Origin: Flavobacterium johnsoniae
Lineage (GTDB): Bacteria > Bacteroidota > Bacteroidia > Flavobacteriales > Flavobacteriaceae
Length of the DNA: 64,000 nt
Reading direction: 5' to 3'
NCBI RefSeq assembly: GCF_030388325.1
Contig: NZ_CP103794.1
Coordinates: 2,728,001-2,792,000 of the forward strand
Part shown: positions 25,658 through 34,758 of the stretch, piece by piece
How positions within the stretch are numbered: position 1 is the first letter of the stretch
Layout of the letters: each line of letters opens with the position of its first letter
Position numbers and translations under genes: made by a program
Notes under the pieces: generated by a model
The model's database searches: none
The model's input: only the letters and a program-made list of their open reading frames with translations
What the model was told of the DNA's origin: nothing

Positions 25658-28378
25658 ATGAAAGACGAAGAAGACGATAACATAATTCCAAACGACGACG
25701 AGAATAATCAAGATGAAAACCTGATGGATGATAATCAGGATGGAAATGACGATGAGATTATCGACGTAGATGCCAAACATTTTGAAGGAGCACATTTTTA
25801 CGAAAATCAGGAAGAAGAAGGCGAAGACGTTATTACCAAAGTAACGGGAATGTATAAAGACTGGTTTTTGGATTATGCTTCGTATGTAATTCTGGAACGT
25901 GCAGTTCCTGCTATCGAGGACGGATTTAAACCTGTTCAGCGTCGTATTATGCACTCTTTAAAAGAGCTGGATGATGGTCGTTATAATAAAGTTGCTAATG
26001 TTGTTGGTCACACGATGCAGTATCACCCACATGGAGATGCGAGTATTGGTGATGCAATGGTACAAATTGGTCAAAAAGATTTATTGATTGACTGTCAAGG
26101 AAACTGGGGAAATATTTTAACTGGAGATGGAGCTGCTGCTTCGCGTTATATTGAAGCACGTTTATCTAAATTTGCTTTGGAAGTTTTATATTCTCCTAAA
26201 ATTACAGATTGGGGAGTTTCGTACGATGGTCGTCGTGCAGAACCAAACAATCTTCCTGTAAAATTCCCATTGCTTTTGGCTCAGGGAGCAGAAGGTATTG
26301 CAGTTGGACTTTCGACTAAAGTTTTGCCTCATAACTTCAATGAATTAATAGATGCTTCGATAAAGATTTTAAAAGGAAAAGCTTTTACACTTTATCCTGA
26401 TTTCATGACTGCAGGTATCGCGGACGTTTCAAATTATAACGACGGAATGCGTGGTGGGCGTGTTCGTGTACGTGCTAAAATTTCGCAATTAGACAAAAAT
26501 ACATTGGTGATTACGCAGATTCCGTTTTCGACCAATACATCGAGTTTAATTGACAGTATTTTGAAAGCCAATGAAAAAGGTAAAATCAAAATCAAGAAAA
26601 TTGAAGACAATACCGCTGCCGATGTTGAGATTTTAATTCATCTTTTCCCTGGAGTTTCTCCAGATAAAACAATCGATGCTTTGTTTGCTTTTACAGCCTG
26701 CGAAACTTCTGTTGCGCCTTTAGGATGTGTTATTGAAGACAATAAACCATTATTTATTGGAGTTTCTGAAATGTTGAAAATTTCAACACACAGAACGGTT
26801 GATTTACTTCGTCAGGAATTAGAAATTCAGTTAGAAGAATTAAAGAATAAATGGCATTTCTCTACTTTAGAAAAAATCTTCATTCGTGAAGAAATGTATA
26901 TTGATTTCAAATTATATGGAGATAGAGAATCACTTTACAAATATTTGTATGATCGTTTTGAGCCTTTCAAAAAATCATTCGTAAGAGAAATCAATGATGA
27001 TGATTTACAGCGTTTGACTCAAATTCCGATGATTCGTATTACCCGTTTCGATTCTGATAAAGCAGATGATTTAATTGCTAAGTTAGAAGATGAAATGAAA
27101 GAAGTTGAGCATAATCTAGAACATTTAACAGATTTTGCAATTGCATATTTTACCAAATTAAAAGAGAAATACGGAAAAGGACGAGAACGCCAGACTGAAC
27201 TTCGTGTTTTTGATAACGTAGAAGCTACAAAAGTAGTTTTACGTAACACAAAACTATATGTAAACCGTGAAGAAGGTTTCGTTGGAACGAGTTTAAAGAA
27301 AGACGAATATGTAGGCGATTGTTCTGATATAGATGATGTTATCGTGTTTTTACGAGACGGAACCTTAATGATTACAAAAGTCGATGCCAAAACTTTTATC
27401 GGAAAAGACATTATACACGTCGCAGTTTTCGATAAAAATGATAAACGTACTATTTATAATATGATGTATCGTGATGGAAAATCAGGACCTTCTTATATAA
27501 AACGTTTTAATGTTACAGGAGTTACGCGTGATAAAGCTTACGATTTAACAAATGGAACAAATGGTTCTCAGGTTGTTTATTTCTCGCATAATCCAAATGG
27601 AGAAGCTGAGGTTGTGACTATTTTGTTGCGCCAGGTTGGAACTATCAAAAAGTTGAAATTCGACATTGATTTTGCCAAATTAGCAATCAAAGGACGTGGT
27701 TCTAAAGGAAACTTGGTAACCAAATATCCAATCAAAAAAATCGAATTAAAAGAGAAAGGAATTTCGACTTTACTACCAAGAAAAGTTTGGTTTGATGATA
27801 CGGTAAAACGTTTAAATGTTGATGCAAGAGGAGAGTTGTTAGGAGAATTTAAACCAACAGATAAAATCTTAATAATAAGTCAGTCAGGAAAGTTAAAAGT
27901 CATAATTCCAGAGTTGTCTACTCATTTTGAGGAAGATATGATTGTTTTGGAAAAATGGAAGCCTAAAAAACCAATTTCTGCGATTTATTATGACGGAGAA
28001 AAAGAACGTTATTTCTTAAAACGTTTTCTGGTAGAAAACGAAGGAAAAGAAGAGAGCTTTATTACAGACCATCCAAATTCGCAGTTGGAAATCGTTTCGA
28101 CAGATTATCGTCCTGTAGCGCAATTGGTTTTTGCGAAAGTAAAAGGAGTTCAAAAAGACGATTTGCATATAGATGTTGAGGACTTTATAGCTGTAAAAGG
28201 TTTCAAGGCTTTAGGAAATCAATTGACTACCGATAAATTAAAACAAGTGAATCTTTTAGATCCACTTCCTTATGAAGAACCTGTTGAAGAGGTTCCTGAA
28301 AGACCAGAAATTTCAGAAGATGATCCTGTGGAGACAGAATTAGATGACGATGGCCAAATAGGTTTGGTTTTAGAATAA
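25658..28378 (+). CDS. parC: DNA topoisomerase IV subunit A
   Basis: 906 residues. Starts with an acidic Asp/Glu/Asn-rich extension of about 60 residues, then the breakage-reunion domain: FLDYASYVILERAVPAIEDG, RRIMHSLKELDDGRYNKVANVVGHTMQYHPHGD, and the catalytic Tyr context TGDGAAASRYIEARLSKF. The C-terminal beta-propeller (about 540-870) interacts with DNA. The end is another acidic stretch. It acts with ParE to unlink chromosomes. The promoter is shared with parE through the nuclease gene, and a strong terminator follows. Confidence 0.94.
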   Translation: MKDEEDDNIIPNDDENNQDENLMDDNQDGNDDEIIDVDAKHFEGAHFYENQEEEGEDVITKVTGMYKDWFLDYASYVILERAVPAIEDGFKPVQRRIMHSLKELDDGRYNKVANVVGHTMQYHPHGDASIGDAMVQIGQKDLLIDCQGNWGNILTGDGAAASRYIEARLSKFALEVLYSPKITDWGVSYDGRRAEPNNLPVKFPLLLAQGAEGIAVGLSTKVLPHNFNELIDASIKILKGKAFTLYPDFMTAGIADVSNYNDGMRGGRVRVRAKISQLDKNTLVITQIPFSTNTSSLIDSILKANEKGKIKIKKIEDNTAADVEILIHLFPGVSPDKTIDALFAFTACETSVAPLGCVIEDNKPLFIGVSEMLKISTHRTVDLLRQELEIQLEELKNKWHFSTLEKIFIREEMYIDFKLYGDRESLYKYLYDRFEPFKKSFVREINDDDLQRLTQIPMIRITRFDSDKADDLIAKLEDEMKEVEHNLEHLTDFAIAYFTKLKEKYGKGRERQTELRVFDNVEATKVVLRNTKLYVNREEGFVGTSLKKDEYVGDCSDIDDVIVFLRDGTLMITKVDAKTFIGKDIIHVAVFDKNDKRTIYNMMYRDGKSGPSYIKRFNVTGVTRDKAYDLTNGTNGSQVVYFSHNPNGEAEVVTILLRQVGTIKKLKFDIDFAKLAIKGRGSKGNLVTKYPIKKIELKEKGISTLLPRKVWFDDTVKRLNVDARGELLGEFKPTDKILIISQSGKLKVIIPELSTHFEEDMIVLEKWKPKKPISAIYYDGEKERYFLKRFLVENEGKEESFITDHPNSQLEIVSTDYRPVAQLVFAKVKGVQKDDLHIDVEDFIAVKGFKALGNQLTTDKLKQVNLLDPLPYEEPVEEVPERPEISEDDPVETELDDDGQIGLVLE

Positions 28379-28383
28379 AAATA

Positions 28384-28416
28384 AAAACCGCTAAGATTAA
28401 TTTCTTAGCGGTTTTT
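28384..28416 (+). terminator. Bidirectional terminator between parC and tssH
   Basis: Stem AAAACCGCTAAGA (28384-28396) / TCTTAGCGGTTTT (28103-offset: 28403-28415) with loop TTAATT and further T. It separates the core-genome block from the T6SS locus; both genes converge on it. Confidence 0.92.
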
Positions 28417-28429
28417 TATGTTTACGAAT

Positions 28430-30895
28430 TTAATTTTCAAGAGGAGAAAAAGTTTCTTCTTTAATCCATTTCACTTCATTATTTTCAATACTAACGAAAA
28501 TAGTATCTCCGTTTTGTACTTCTCCAGAAATTATCTTTTTTGCTAATGGTCTTCTCAAATGACTTCTAATAATGCTTTTGATAGGTCTTGCTCCATATTT
28601 AGCATTATATCCGTTTTCAGCTAGATAAAGTTTAGCTTCCGTTTGAATTTCAACTTTAATATTAATGTTTTTTAATAAATCTGTAAACTCTTTTTTAAGA
28701 TGGATTTCGAAGATTTTCAATGCGTTTTCTTTGCTGATAGGAGCAAAAGGTACAATCTCCGTTAAACGCCCCAAAAACTCAGGTCTGAAATAATTTGTCA
28801 TTATTTCCATTAAAGAATTTGAAGTTGGAATTTCCCCATTATTAAAAGTTTTGACAATATAATCTGCTCCAATATTAGAAGTAAAAAGAATGATAGCATT
28901 CGAGAAATCGCCTTCTTTTCCTAAACGATCATGCAGTTTTCCTTCATCCATAATCTGTAAAAAAATATCAAAAACAGAAGGATGTGCTTTTTCAATTTCA
29001 TCAAATAAAACAATAGAATATGGCTTCTGCCTGATTTTGTTTATTAATAGTCCTCCAGCGTCATACCCAACGTATCCTGCGGGTGCTCCAAGGAGAGTTG
29101 CGGCTGAATGTTCTTCTTTAAATTCAGACATGTCAAAACGGATAATAGCATTTTCATCCTGAAAAAGAAATTCAGCTAAAGATTTAGCTAGTTCAGTTTT
29201 TCCAGTTCCAGTAGGTCCTAGGAAAAAGAAAGAAGCAATTGGTTGATCAGCTTTGCTGAGTCCCGAACGTGATTCTAAAATAGATCCTGCAACAGTTGCT
29301 ATACAATGATCTTGGCCAATTACTCTTTGTCCTAAAACATCTTCAATACTATTTAGTTTTTGTTTCTCTTCTTCTTTAAGTTTTCCTGCAGGAATTCCTG
29401 TTTTTTTAGCAATAATTAAAGATAGATCAAATGCTTCAATATGCGATCGTTTATCAAGTGCTTTTTCTTCAAGAATTTTAATCACATTTTCAATATAAGT
29501 AAGGAATGATTTTGATGATTGGAAAGTTCTTTTTTCATTTTGATAATCAATATCCATTAAAAATGTTGTTTTGTTTATCAAATCAGTTAAGAACCAATTA
29601 TATTCTTTTATCAATTGATCTTCTGATAAATTAGTTTCGTTGTCCTTTAAAACATCTAATTTATTGATGAGAGATTGTTTTTCGTTAAGAAAAGTTTCTC
29701 CAGATGTTTTTAAAACCGACATCGTGTGATCAATCAAATTAATTGCTGATTCTGGAAGACTTTTTTCTTTTAAATATCTTCTCGATAAGCGTATTGATTC
29801 TGAAATGGTTTCGTCATCAATTTGAATTTTATGATGTTCCTGATAGGTTTTAATAGATTCACGAATCATTCTAAAAACAGTTTCATCGTTTGCTTCTTCT
29901 AATTTCACGATTTCAAACATTCCTGAAAGCCCTTGTTCTTTTTCAATTTTTTTTGAAAATTCGTCAATTGTTGAGGTGGCAATAATGTTTAAACCTTTTG
30001 CTAATTCAGTTTTCAGGATATTTGAGACACCTGAGTCACTACTATTTTTATCTAATAAAGTATGAATTTCTTCAATAATTAAAATAGCTTTAGGGAGCTG
30101 TTGTAATTCCTGAATACAGTTTTTAAGACGGTCTTCAATTTCTCCTTTGTATGATGCGCCTGCAATTAATGAAGATAAATCTAATTCGAACAACTGAACT
30201 TTATTTAAAACATCAGGAATTTTATTTTCAATAACATTTTGAATTAGTGTGTCAATTAAAATTGTTTTTCCAATTCCTCGATCGCCAATTAACAATACAT
30301 TAGGTTTTGAGAAACGGCAAAGAATTTCTTTTATTGAATTTAGTTCAGCTTCACGACCAACTGCAGTCAGTTTATTTTGTTTTTTTTCAGCATTTTTATG
30401 AATGCAATATTTGCTTAAAAAGCCTTTTTTAATTTCTTTTTTATCAAGTTGAAGTTTCGAAGAAGGTATTGTAGCTTTTTCCTCCAATAACTCATTTCTG
30501 GAAATAGGATAGCTTTTCATCTGATCAAAATTAAATCCAACTCCAGGCGAACTTAAAGCAATAATAATTGCATAAATACTGATTTCATCTTCATTAAGAA
30601 CATTTTTTATAAAATGTGCTTCTTTAATAATCTGGTCAATTATATCATGAGGTTCAGCATCTAAAACGTGAGTAGTTTTTGGTTCTTCTTCAATCCGTAC
30701 TTTAGCCCATTCATCTAGATAATAAACATCTTTTCCCATCGATTCTAAAAGTTTTAAAAGAGATAAATCTCTATTCAAAATCGCTTTAAGTAAATGTGAT
30801 GCAGTATAATATTTATTCGAATTATTTTTTGCAATTTTTTTTGCAATTTCAAAGGCAGTCAGTAATTCGGTACTGAAAATATTTTCTTCTTTCAT
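28430..30895 (-). CDS. tssH: T6SS sheath-recycling AAA+ ATPase ClpV (TssH)
   Basis: 821 residues, Clp/Hsp100 family. N-terminal double Clp repeat (about 1-140). The first AAA+ domain has Walker A GDRGIGKT at 204-211 and Walker B with IEEIHTLL, where Ile-Glu-Glu replaces the usual Asp-Glu. The second has FFLGPTGTGKTELAKSL at about 555-570 and IVLFDEIEKAHPSVFD. The C-terminal D2-small domain (YNAKYGARPIKSIIR) is present. In T6SS, ClpV strips contracted TssB/TssC sheath for reuse. Assignment rests on the cluster context; by sequence alone ClpB or ClpC would be possible. It is five bases downstream of the PKD-protein gene, hence one operon. Confidence 0.88.
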   Translation of the reverse strand: MKEENIFSTELLTAFEIAKKIAKNNSNKYYTASHLLKAILNRDLSLLKLLESMGKDVYYLDEWAKVRIEEEPKTTHVLDAEPHDIIDQIIKEAHFIKNVLNEDEISIYAIIIALSSPGVGFNFDQMKSYPISRNELLEEKATIPSSKLQLDKKEIKKGFLSKYCIHKNAEKKQNKLTAVGREAELNSIKEILCRFSKPNVLLIGDRGIGKTILIDTLIQNVIENKIPDVLNKVQLFELDLSSLIAGASYKGEIEDRLKNCIQELQQLPKAILIIEEIHTLLDKNSSDSGVSNILKTELAKGLNIIATSTIDEFSKKIEKEQGLSGMFEIVKLEEANDETVFRMIRESIKTYQEHHKIQIDDETISESIRLSRRYLKEKSLPESAINLIDHTMSVLKTSGETFLNEKQSLINKLDVLKDNETNLSEDQLIKEYNWFLTDLINKTTFLMDIDYQNEKRTFQSSKSFLTYIENVIKILEEKALDKRSHIEAFDLSLIIAKKTGIPAGKLKEEEKQKLNSIEDVLGQRVIGQDHCIATVAGSILESRSGLSKADQPIASFFFLGPTGTGKTELAKSLAEFLFQDENAIIRFDMSEFKEEHSAATLLGAPAGYVGYDAGGLLINKIRQKPYSIVLFDEIEKAHPSVFDIFLQIMDEGKLHDRLGKEGDFSNAIILFTSNIGADYIVKTFNNGEIPTSNSLMEIMTNYFRPEFLGRLTEIVPFAPISKENALKIFEIHLKKEFTDLLKNINIKVEIQTEAKLYLAENGYNAKYGARPIKSIIRSHLRRPLAKKIISGEVQNGDTIFVSIENNEVKWIKEETFSPLEN

Positions 30896-30900
30896 AGCAA

Positions 30901-31953
30901 TTAATCTTTTACCCAGATCATGTATTTTTTTACTTTATAATTAATTGATAATCCTTTTATACAATTATCAGTTTTGTCTTTATTTAATCGTATAGATTCT
31001 ATTTTTATTTTTTTTCCTTTAATGCTAGCACATAGTTGAGCAAAAGTCAATAAATCTTTATCGTTTTTTACGACAGGAATATCCAAATCGTCACATAAAA
31101 ATTCAGCAAAATCATCTTTTACTTTACTGCCTTCAGTTACTTTATTTAACAAAATTTCAAACTGATCTTCAGATATTTTAGGTGCTTTTTTTACAGATGC
31201 AATGCTATCTTTTTGTGTTTTGTTTTTAGGCGCAACCGGAACATATTGAAGCATGTCTTCAAGTGGATCTTTTTTTACTGTTCCTCTTGGCAAAGCGAAA
31301 GATTCTGCATTTTTTTCGTAAACATAAGATGTGACATCAAGAGGATTTGTTTTTTTTACAACTTTTGGATGCACGTAAATCACCTTTTTAGCTACTCTGC
31401 TAAAATCACCATTTATAACAAGTGTAATGGTTTTTTCGCCCGGAGTTAAAAAAGTATAGATAGGATTGGAAGAAGTTTCGATAATTCCTTTTCCTTCACC
31501 AAAAGACCATTCCCAAGTTTTTGCGTTTTGTGAAATCGAATTAAAATAAGTTGGCTGTCCAACAGTAATAATCTTTGAAGTAATAATTTGTGGAGTTCCT
31601 AGTTTGTCAAGAATATATTTGTCTTTTAAAATGAGTTCACGTGTATGAATACATTCTCCGTTAATAGTTAGAGTAACCATATATTTTCCTGGATTTTTGT
31701 AGGTATGAAATGTATGTTTTCTATTATCTGACATTGAACCGTCACCAAAATCCCATTTCCATGATTTAGCGTTGTGTGTTCTGTCATAAAATTCAATTGG
31801 CTCTTCGCTCTGTGAATGATCAGACAAAATATAATATTGAACATCTTCACAATTAACATGTTTAAAGAATTGAATTAGAAAAGAAATTATTCCAATCAAT
31901 AATAAAAGGACAAAAACAAAAACGACTCTTACATCAATATTTCTTTTATTCAT
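30901..31953 (-). CDS. tssP: PKD-domain membrane protein of the T6SS envelope complex (TssP-like)
   Basis: 350 residues. One membrane helix near the N-terminus (VVFVFVLLLLIGIISFLIQF, about 10-30) anchors an extracytoplasmic part. Two PKD-type beta domains follow (about 45-105 with WKWDFGDGSMSD and HTYKNPGKYMVTL; about 125-195 with WEWSFGEGKG and YTFLTPGEKTITL). Then comes a Lys/Pro-rich linker and a C-terminal domain (about 270-350) ending YKVKKYMIWVKD. In Bacteroidetes T6SSiii, TssN, TssO, TssP, TssQ and TssR replace TssJLM; the topology here fits TssP best, but the name is inferred from architecture and position. Co-transcribed with tssH from a promoter box at 31991-31998. Confidence 0.65.
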   Translation of the reverse strand: MNKRNIDVRVVFVFVLLLLIGIISFLIQFFKHVNCEDVQYYILSDHSQSEEPIEFYDRTHNAKSWKWDFGDGSMSDNRKHTFHTYKNPGKYMVTLTINGECIHTRELILKDKYILDKLGTPQIITSKIITVGQPTYFNSISQNAKTWEWSFGEGKGIIETSSNPIYTFLTPGEKTITLVINGDFSRVAKKVIYVHPKVVKKTNPLDVTSYVYEKNAESFALPRGTVKKDPLEDMLQYVPVAPKNKTQKDSIASVKKAPKISEDQFEILLNKVTEGSKVKDDFAEFLCDDLDIPVVKNDKDLLTFAQLCASIKGKKIKIESIRLNKDKTDNCIKGLSINYKVKKYMIWVKD

Positions 31954-31990
31954 TATTTAGATTATTATATTTAAAATAAGAAATTAGTTA

Positions 31991-31998
31991 CAAATATA
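31991..31998 (-). promoter_or_regulatory. -7 promoter box for the tssP-tssH operon
   Basis: On the minus strand TATATTTG, a perfect TAnnTTTG box, 38 bases upstream of the tssP-like start codon at 31953. Confidence 0.6.
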
Positions 31999-32065
31999 GA
32001 TTCTAATATTTTAAAAATGTAAAATAATTGCTACAAAAATTATGATTTAATAAAAATATTTTCTT

Positions 32066-32073
32066 TATGTTTG
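32066..32073 (+). promoter_or_regulatory. -7 promoter box for the tssG-tssN-effector operon
   Basis: TATGTTTG, a perfect TAnnTTTG box. Its ATG (32067-32069) is in frame with the next gene, but as the core promoter it cannot be the start of the mRNA's coding region. Divergent from the tssP box about 70 bases away. Confidence 0.55.
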
Positions 32074-32129
32074 TAGATATATGCTTACAAAATTGTTTAT
32101 TGGATTTAAATGCTTCAGAAAAAGGTTTT

Positions 32130-32837
32130 ATGAAATTTAAAAGATTTTTTTACTTGATAACTCATTCATTTTTCGCGAAAAACAGAGAATTGGTCTTTGC
32201 AAAATATCAAATTTTAATGTTTGGAGTTTTAGTATGCGGTTCATGTAACAGCAAAAAATACATTTCTCAAATTCCTTTTCGATATGATTATTCTTTAGAA
32301 CTATTAAAGAAGCAGTCACAAATGGAAGAAATAGGTTTAAAGAACAAAACGGTAATAAATGATAATTCTGAAAATCTAACTGATGAAATTTTGTATCTAA
32401 AAGAGAAATATTCCATTGTGTTAGCTGTAATGCCTAATAAAATTACCAATTATAAACTCTATTCTTATTTTGATCCATGGATTAATACACCTTATAAAGA
32501 AAAGAGTTTTTCAAAAAAAGGGATTGACTGCTCCTATCTTTTGCAATCATTATATAGCGATGTGTATAAAGTTACACTTCCAAAAGATCCAGCCGGTATG
32601 TGGAAATCAAAATCGATTCAGATTTTTACGGGTCGTACTTTTCTTGCCGAAGGAGATTTGGTTTTTTTTAGATATGACAAAGATCACCCAATTTCTGATG
32701 TGGCATTATATCTTCATAATGATAGAATTTTAGCCTGTACAGATAAAGGTTTGGGGATTTACAATTTTAATGATGAATATTTTCAGTTGCGATATATAGG
32801 AGCAGGTCGAATAAATGAGGACACAAAGAAAAAATAA
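32130..32837 (+). CDS. Degenerate NlpC/P60-fold protein of the T6SS locus
   Basis: 235 residues from ATG 32130; an earlier in-frame ATG at 32067 lies inside a promoter box. The N-terminus ends in a hydrophobic stretch and Cys (QILMFGVLVCGSCNSKK), a poor lipobox that may still give an outer-membrane lipoprotein. The C-terminal half is an NlpC/P60 (C40) domain: GIDCSYLLQSLYSD holds the nucleophile-position Cys134, and GDLVFFRYDKD and DVALYL are present. However, the usual catalytic His before VxxY is Asp190, and the later His is also absent. It is therefore probably a binding or structural relative rather than a peptidase. It overlaps tssG by 23 bases. It is a candidate envelope-spanning accessory protein; equivalence to TssQ or TssR is not shown. 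Confidence 0.65.
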   Translation: MKFKRFFYLITHSFFAKNRELVFAKYQILMFGVLVCGSCNSKKYISQIPFRYDYSLELLKKQSQMEEIGLKNKTVINDNSENLTDEILYLKEKYSIVLAVMPNKITNYKLYSYFDPWINTPYKEKSFSKKGIDCSYLLQSLYSDVYKVTLPKDPAGMWKSKSIQIFTGRTFLAEGDLVFFRYDKDHPISDVALYLHNDRILACTDKGLGIYNFNDEYFQLRYIGAGRINEDTKKK

Positions 32838-33765
32838 AAGAAGTCTTGAAAGTTTGGTTGAGGAAATTGAAAGTATTTCCTATGATATTCGGGCAGAAAT
32901 TATTGCAAATGAACTTATCGAGAATAATCAAATTTCTGTTGATGAACTTACGATTTCTAATCAGGGACAATTTACAAGAGCTTTTAGAAGTGATGTTTTG
33001 GGGGCTGTAATTCAGGATGATAATTATATCAGGCAAGATTACATTGCGTTGCTTTTGTCGAGAGATAGCATGTATGATTCTCTACCGGAAGGATTTGTTC
33101 ATAGCTTAATTGAAAACAATGCTGACAAGTCTGTTGGACAAATGATTAGAGAGCATAAGCATCAGAAAAAGCAGGAAAATGATGCAAGAAATTTTTTTAG
33201 TCCATTTGAAAATGAAATTTTTCATTACCGAACCAAAATAGAAAGTGTTGAGAGTAACTTTTTATACAAACTAAACGGAAGTAAACCGCTCGATTTCTTT
33301 TACGATTTTTGGGGTTTATCACAAAATTACCCGGCAGTTTTGGTTTCAAAATTTATTCAGCTTTTGCCTTATGCATATAAAATTGTGGGAGATGTTGATT
33401 TGGCGTGTCGCTGTCTGGCTAGTATTATTGAAGAAAAAGTAAGCTACAAAACAACAACTTCTAAAGAATATAGTGAAGAAAGTGAGCAGATTAATTTAGG
33501 AGAAAATAGATTGGGAGTAGATTTTATCTGTGGAAATAAATACATGGACTATTCTATGAATCTGACAATTGAAATTGGACCAATCATCAATAATTCATTT
33601 GAGAATTATATTCATAATGGGAGAATAAAACGATTTATAGATTGTTTTTATGAGCATTTTTTTCCAATGGAAGTTGAGCCAAAAACAATCCTGATAATGA
33701 ACGAGGAAACAGAAGAATTTAATTTTAATAAACAGCCCGTCTTAGGGTATACAACACGAATTTAA
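32815..33765 (+). CDS. tssG: T6SS baseplate subunit TssG-like
   Basis: 316 residues, soluble, no signal. The family is divergent in Bacteroidetes, but several features point to TssG: the FFYDFWGLSQNYPAVLVSKF segment, a large central alpha/beta region, the phrase LGVDFICGNKYMDYSMNLTIEIGP and a final LGYTTRI, matching the LGxxxxL ending of classical TssG. TssG binds TssF and TssK to form baseplate wedges. It overlaps the upstream NlpC/P60 gene by 23 bases and is two bases from tssN. The partner tssF lies more than 20 kb away at the other end of the locus. Confidence 0.7.
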   Translation: MRTQRKNKRSLESLVEEIESISYDIRAEIIANELIENNQISVDELTISNQGQFTRAFRSDVLGAVIQDDNYIRQDYIALLLSRDSMYDSLPEGFVHSLIENNADKSVGQMIREHKHQKKQENDARNFFSPFENEIFHYRTKIESVESNFLYKLNGSKPLDFFYDFWGLSQNYPAVLVSKFIQLLPYAYKIVGDVDLACRCLASIIEEKVSYKTTTSKEYSEESEQINLGENRLGVDFICGNKYMDYSMNLTIEIGPIINNSFENYIHNGRIKRFIDCFYEHFFPMEVEPKTILIMNEETEEFNFNKQPVLGYTTRI

Positions 33766-33767
33766 GA

Positions 33768-34730
33768 ATGGTTAAAAAACATTTATTAGCACTTATTGAT
33801 GTAAAACTTATTGTATTTATAGTTGTAATTATTGCTCTCTGTGGAATATTGACTTTGTTGTTTAGCGATAAAGTAAAAGAGTTTGCAGCTTTAAAAAAGA
33901 CATTTTATATCTATGTTTTTTCATTTGCGCTTATTTATGCTTTAGTGGCATTTTTAGGATATAATAAGCTGTTTAATGAACTGTCAGATGAATTTAAATT
34001 TTATCAAATAGCTTCTTTATTGTTCGGAATATTACATGTCTGGCTTTATCGCTGGCATTTTGAAGAATTTAAAGTTAAAAGTATAGGTATTGAATTGCTG
34101 TTTGCGCTTTTGGTTGTACTCTATTCGAGTGTTTTGTTTACCATAATTTATACCGCACTGAACGGATTAAACTTAACTTTTATAATGTGCTCGCACTTTA
34201 TTGTATTTATTATTCCTACAGGAGTTTATGCCGTTTTTGAATATATGATGCAGATACCGCCAAAAGAATATGTAACATGGAAAATTCCTGAAGGGGAAAA
34301 TCCATTTCCGGAAATTGAAGCAGTAGAAATGAAAGATCTTCTTTTGATAACATTATTGATTCAGAGACATGAAAATAGTAAAGGATTTATAACCATTCGA
34401 TCTAAAGGACCTGTTAGAATTGATTTTGGACCTCTATTTTATAATACAATTACAGGTTATAATACTCAATATCCAGAAAACAAAATTGATTTAGACCATA
34501 ACGGAGAAAATTACAATTGGGTATTTTTTCTACAAACAAATTGGTATGAAAGCACAAAATATGTAGATGCAGATTATACTCTTGGAATGAATGGTATAAC
34601 CGAAAATTCAGTAATTATCTGTAAAAGACAGAAACAAGAAGTAATTAAGTCAGATAAAGATAAAAATTCAGAAGATGAAGCTTTTACTTATCAGCCTGCT
34701 ATAAAAAATACAGCTACAAACGAGCAGTAA
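33768..34730 (+). CDS. tssN: T6SSiii inner-membrane protein TssN
   Basis: 320 residues. Five strong hydrophobic segments lie in the first 175 residues (LIVFIVVIIALCGILTLLF, FYIYVFSFALIYALVAFLGY, FYQIASLLFGILHVWLY, ELLFALLVVLYSSVLFTIIY, FIMCSHFIVFIIPTGVYAVF). A soluble C-terminal domain of about 145 residues follows (MKDLLLITLLIQRHENSKG, YNWVFFLQTNWYE). This architecture is that of TssN, the polytopic part of the Bacteroidetes trans-envelope complex that stands in for TssJLM. The soluble domain probably faces the cytoplasm and meets the baseplate. Two-base gap from tssG. Confidence 0.78.
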   Translation: MVKKHLLALIDVKLIVFIVVIIALCGILTLLFSDKVKEFAALKKTFYIYVFSFALIYALVAFLGYNKLFNELSDEFKFYQIASLLFGILHVWLYRWHFEEFKVKSIGIELLFALLVVLYSSVLFTIIYTALNGLNLTFIMCSHFIVFIIPTGVYAVFEYMMQIPPKEYVTWKIPEGENPFPEIEAVEMKDLLLITLLIQRHENSKGFITIRSKGPVRIDFGPLFYNTITGYNTQYPENKIDLDHNGENYNWVFFLQTNWYESTKYVDADYTLGMNGITENSVIICKRQKQEVIKSDKDKNSEDEAFTYQPAIKNTATNEQ

Positions 34731-34758
34731 GATTAAAAGAAATTAAAATTATTCAAAA

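Noticed and set aside
27019..27411. Antisense open frame inside parC
   Set aside because: Low-complexity Ser/Lys-rich translation opposite an unmistakable topoisomerase gene.
28430..30895. Housekeeping ClpB or ClpC
   Set aside because: Sequence alone allows it, but the operon with a T6SS envelope protein and position at the edge of the tss genes favour ClpV.
32067..32129. Longer N-terminus for the NlpC/P60-like protein from ATG 32067
   Set aside because: This ATG is part of a perfect TAnnTTTG promoter box; the ATG at 32130 is more plausible.
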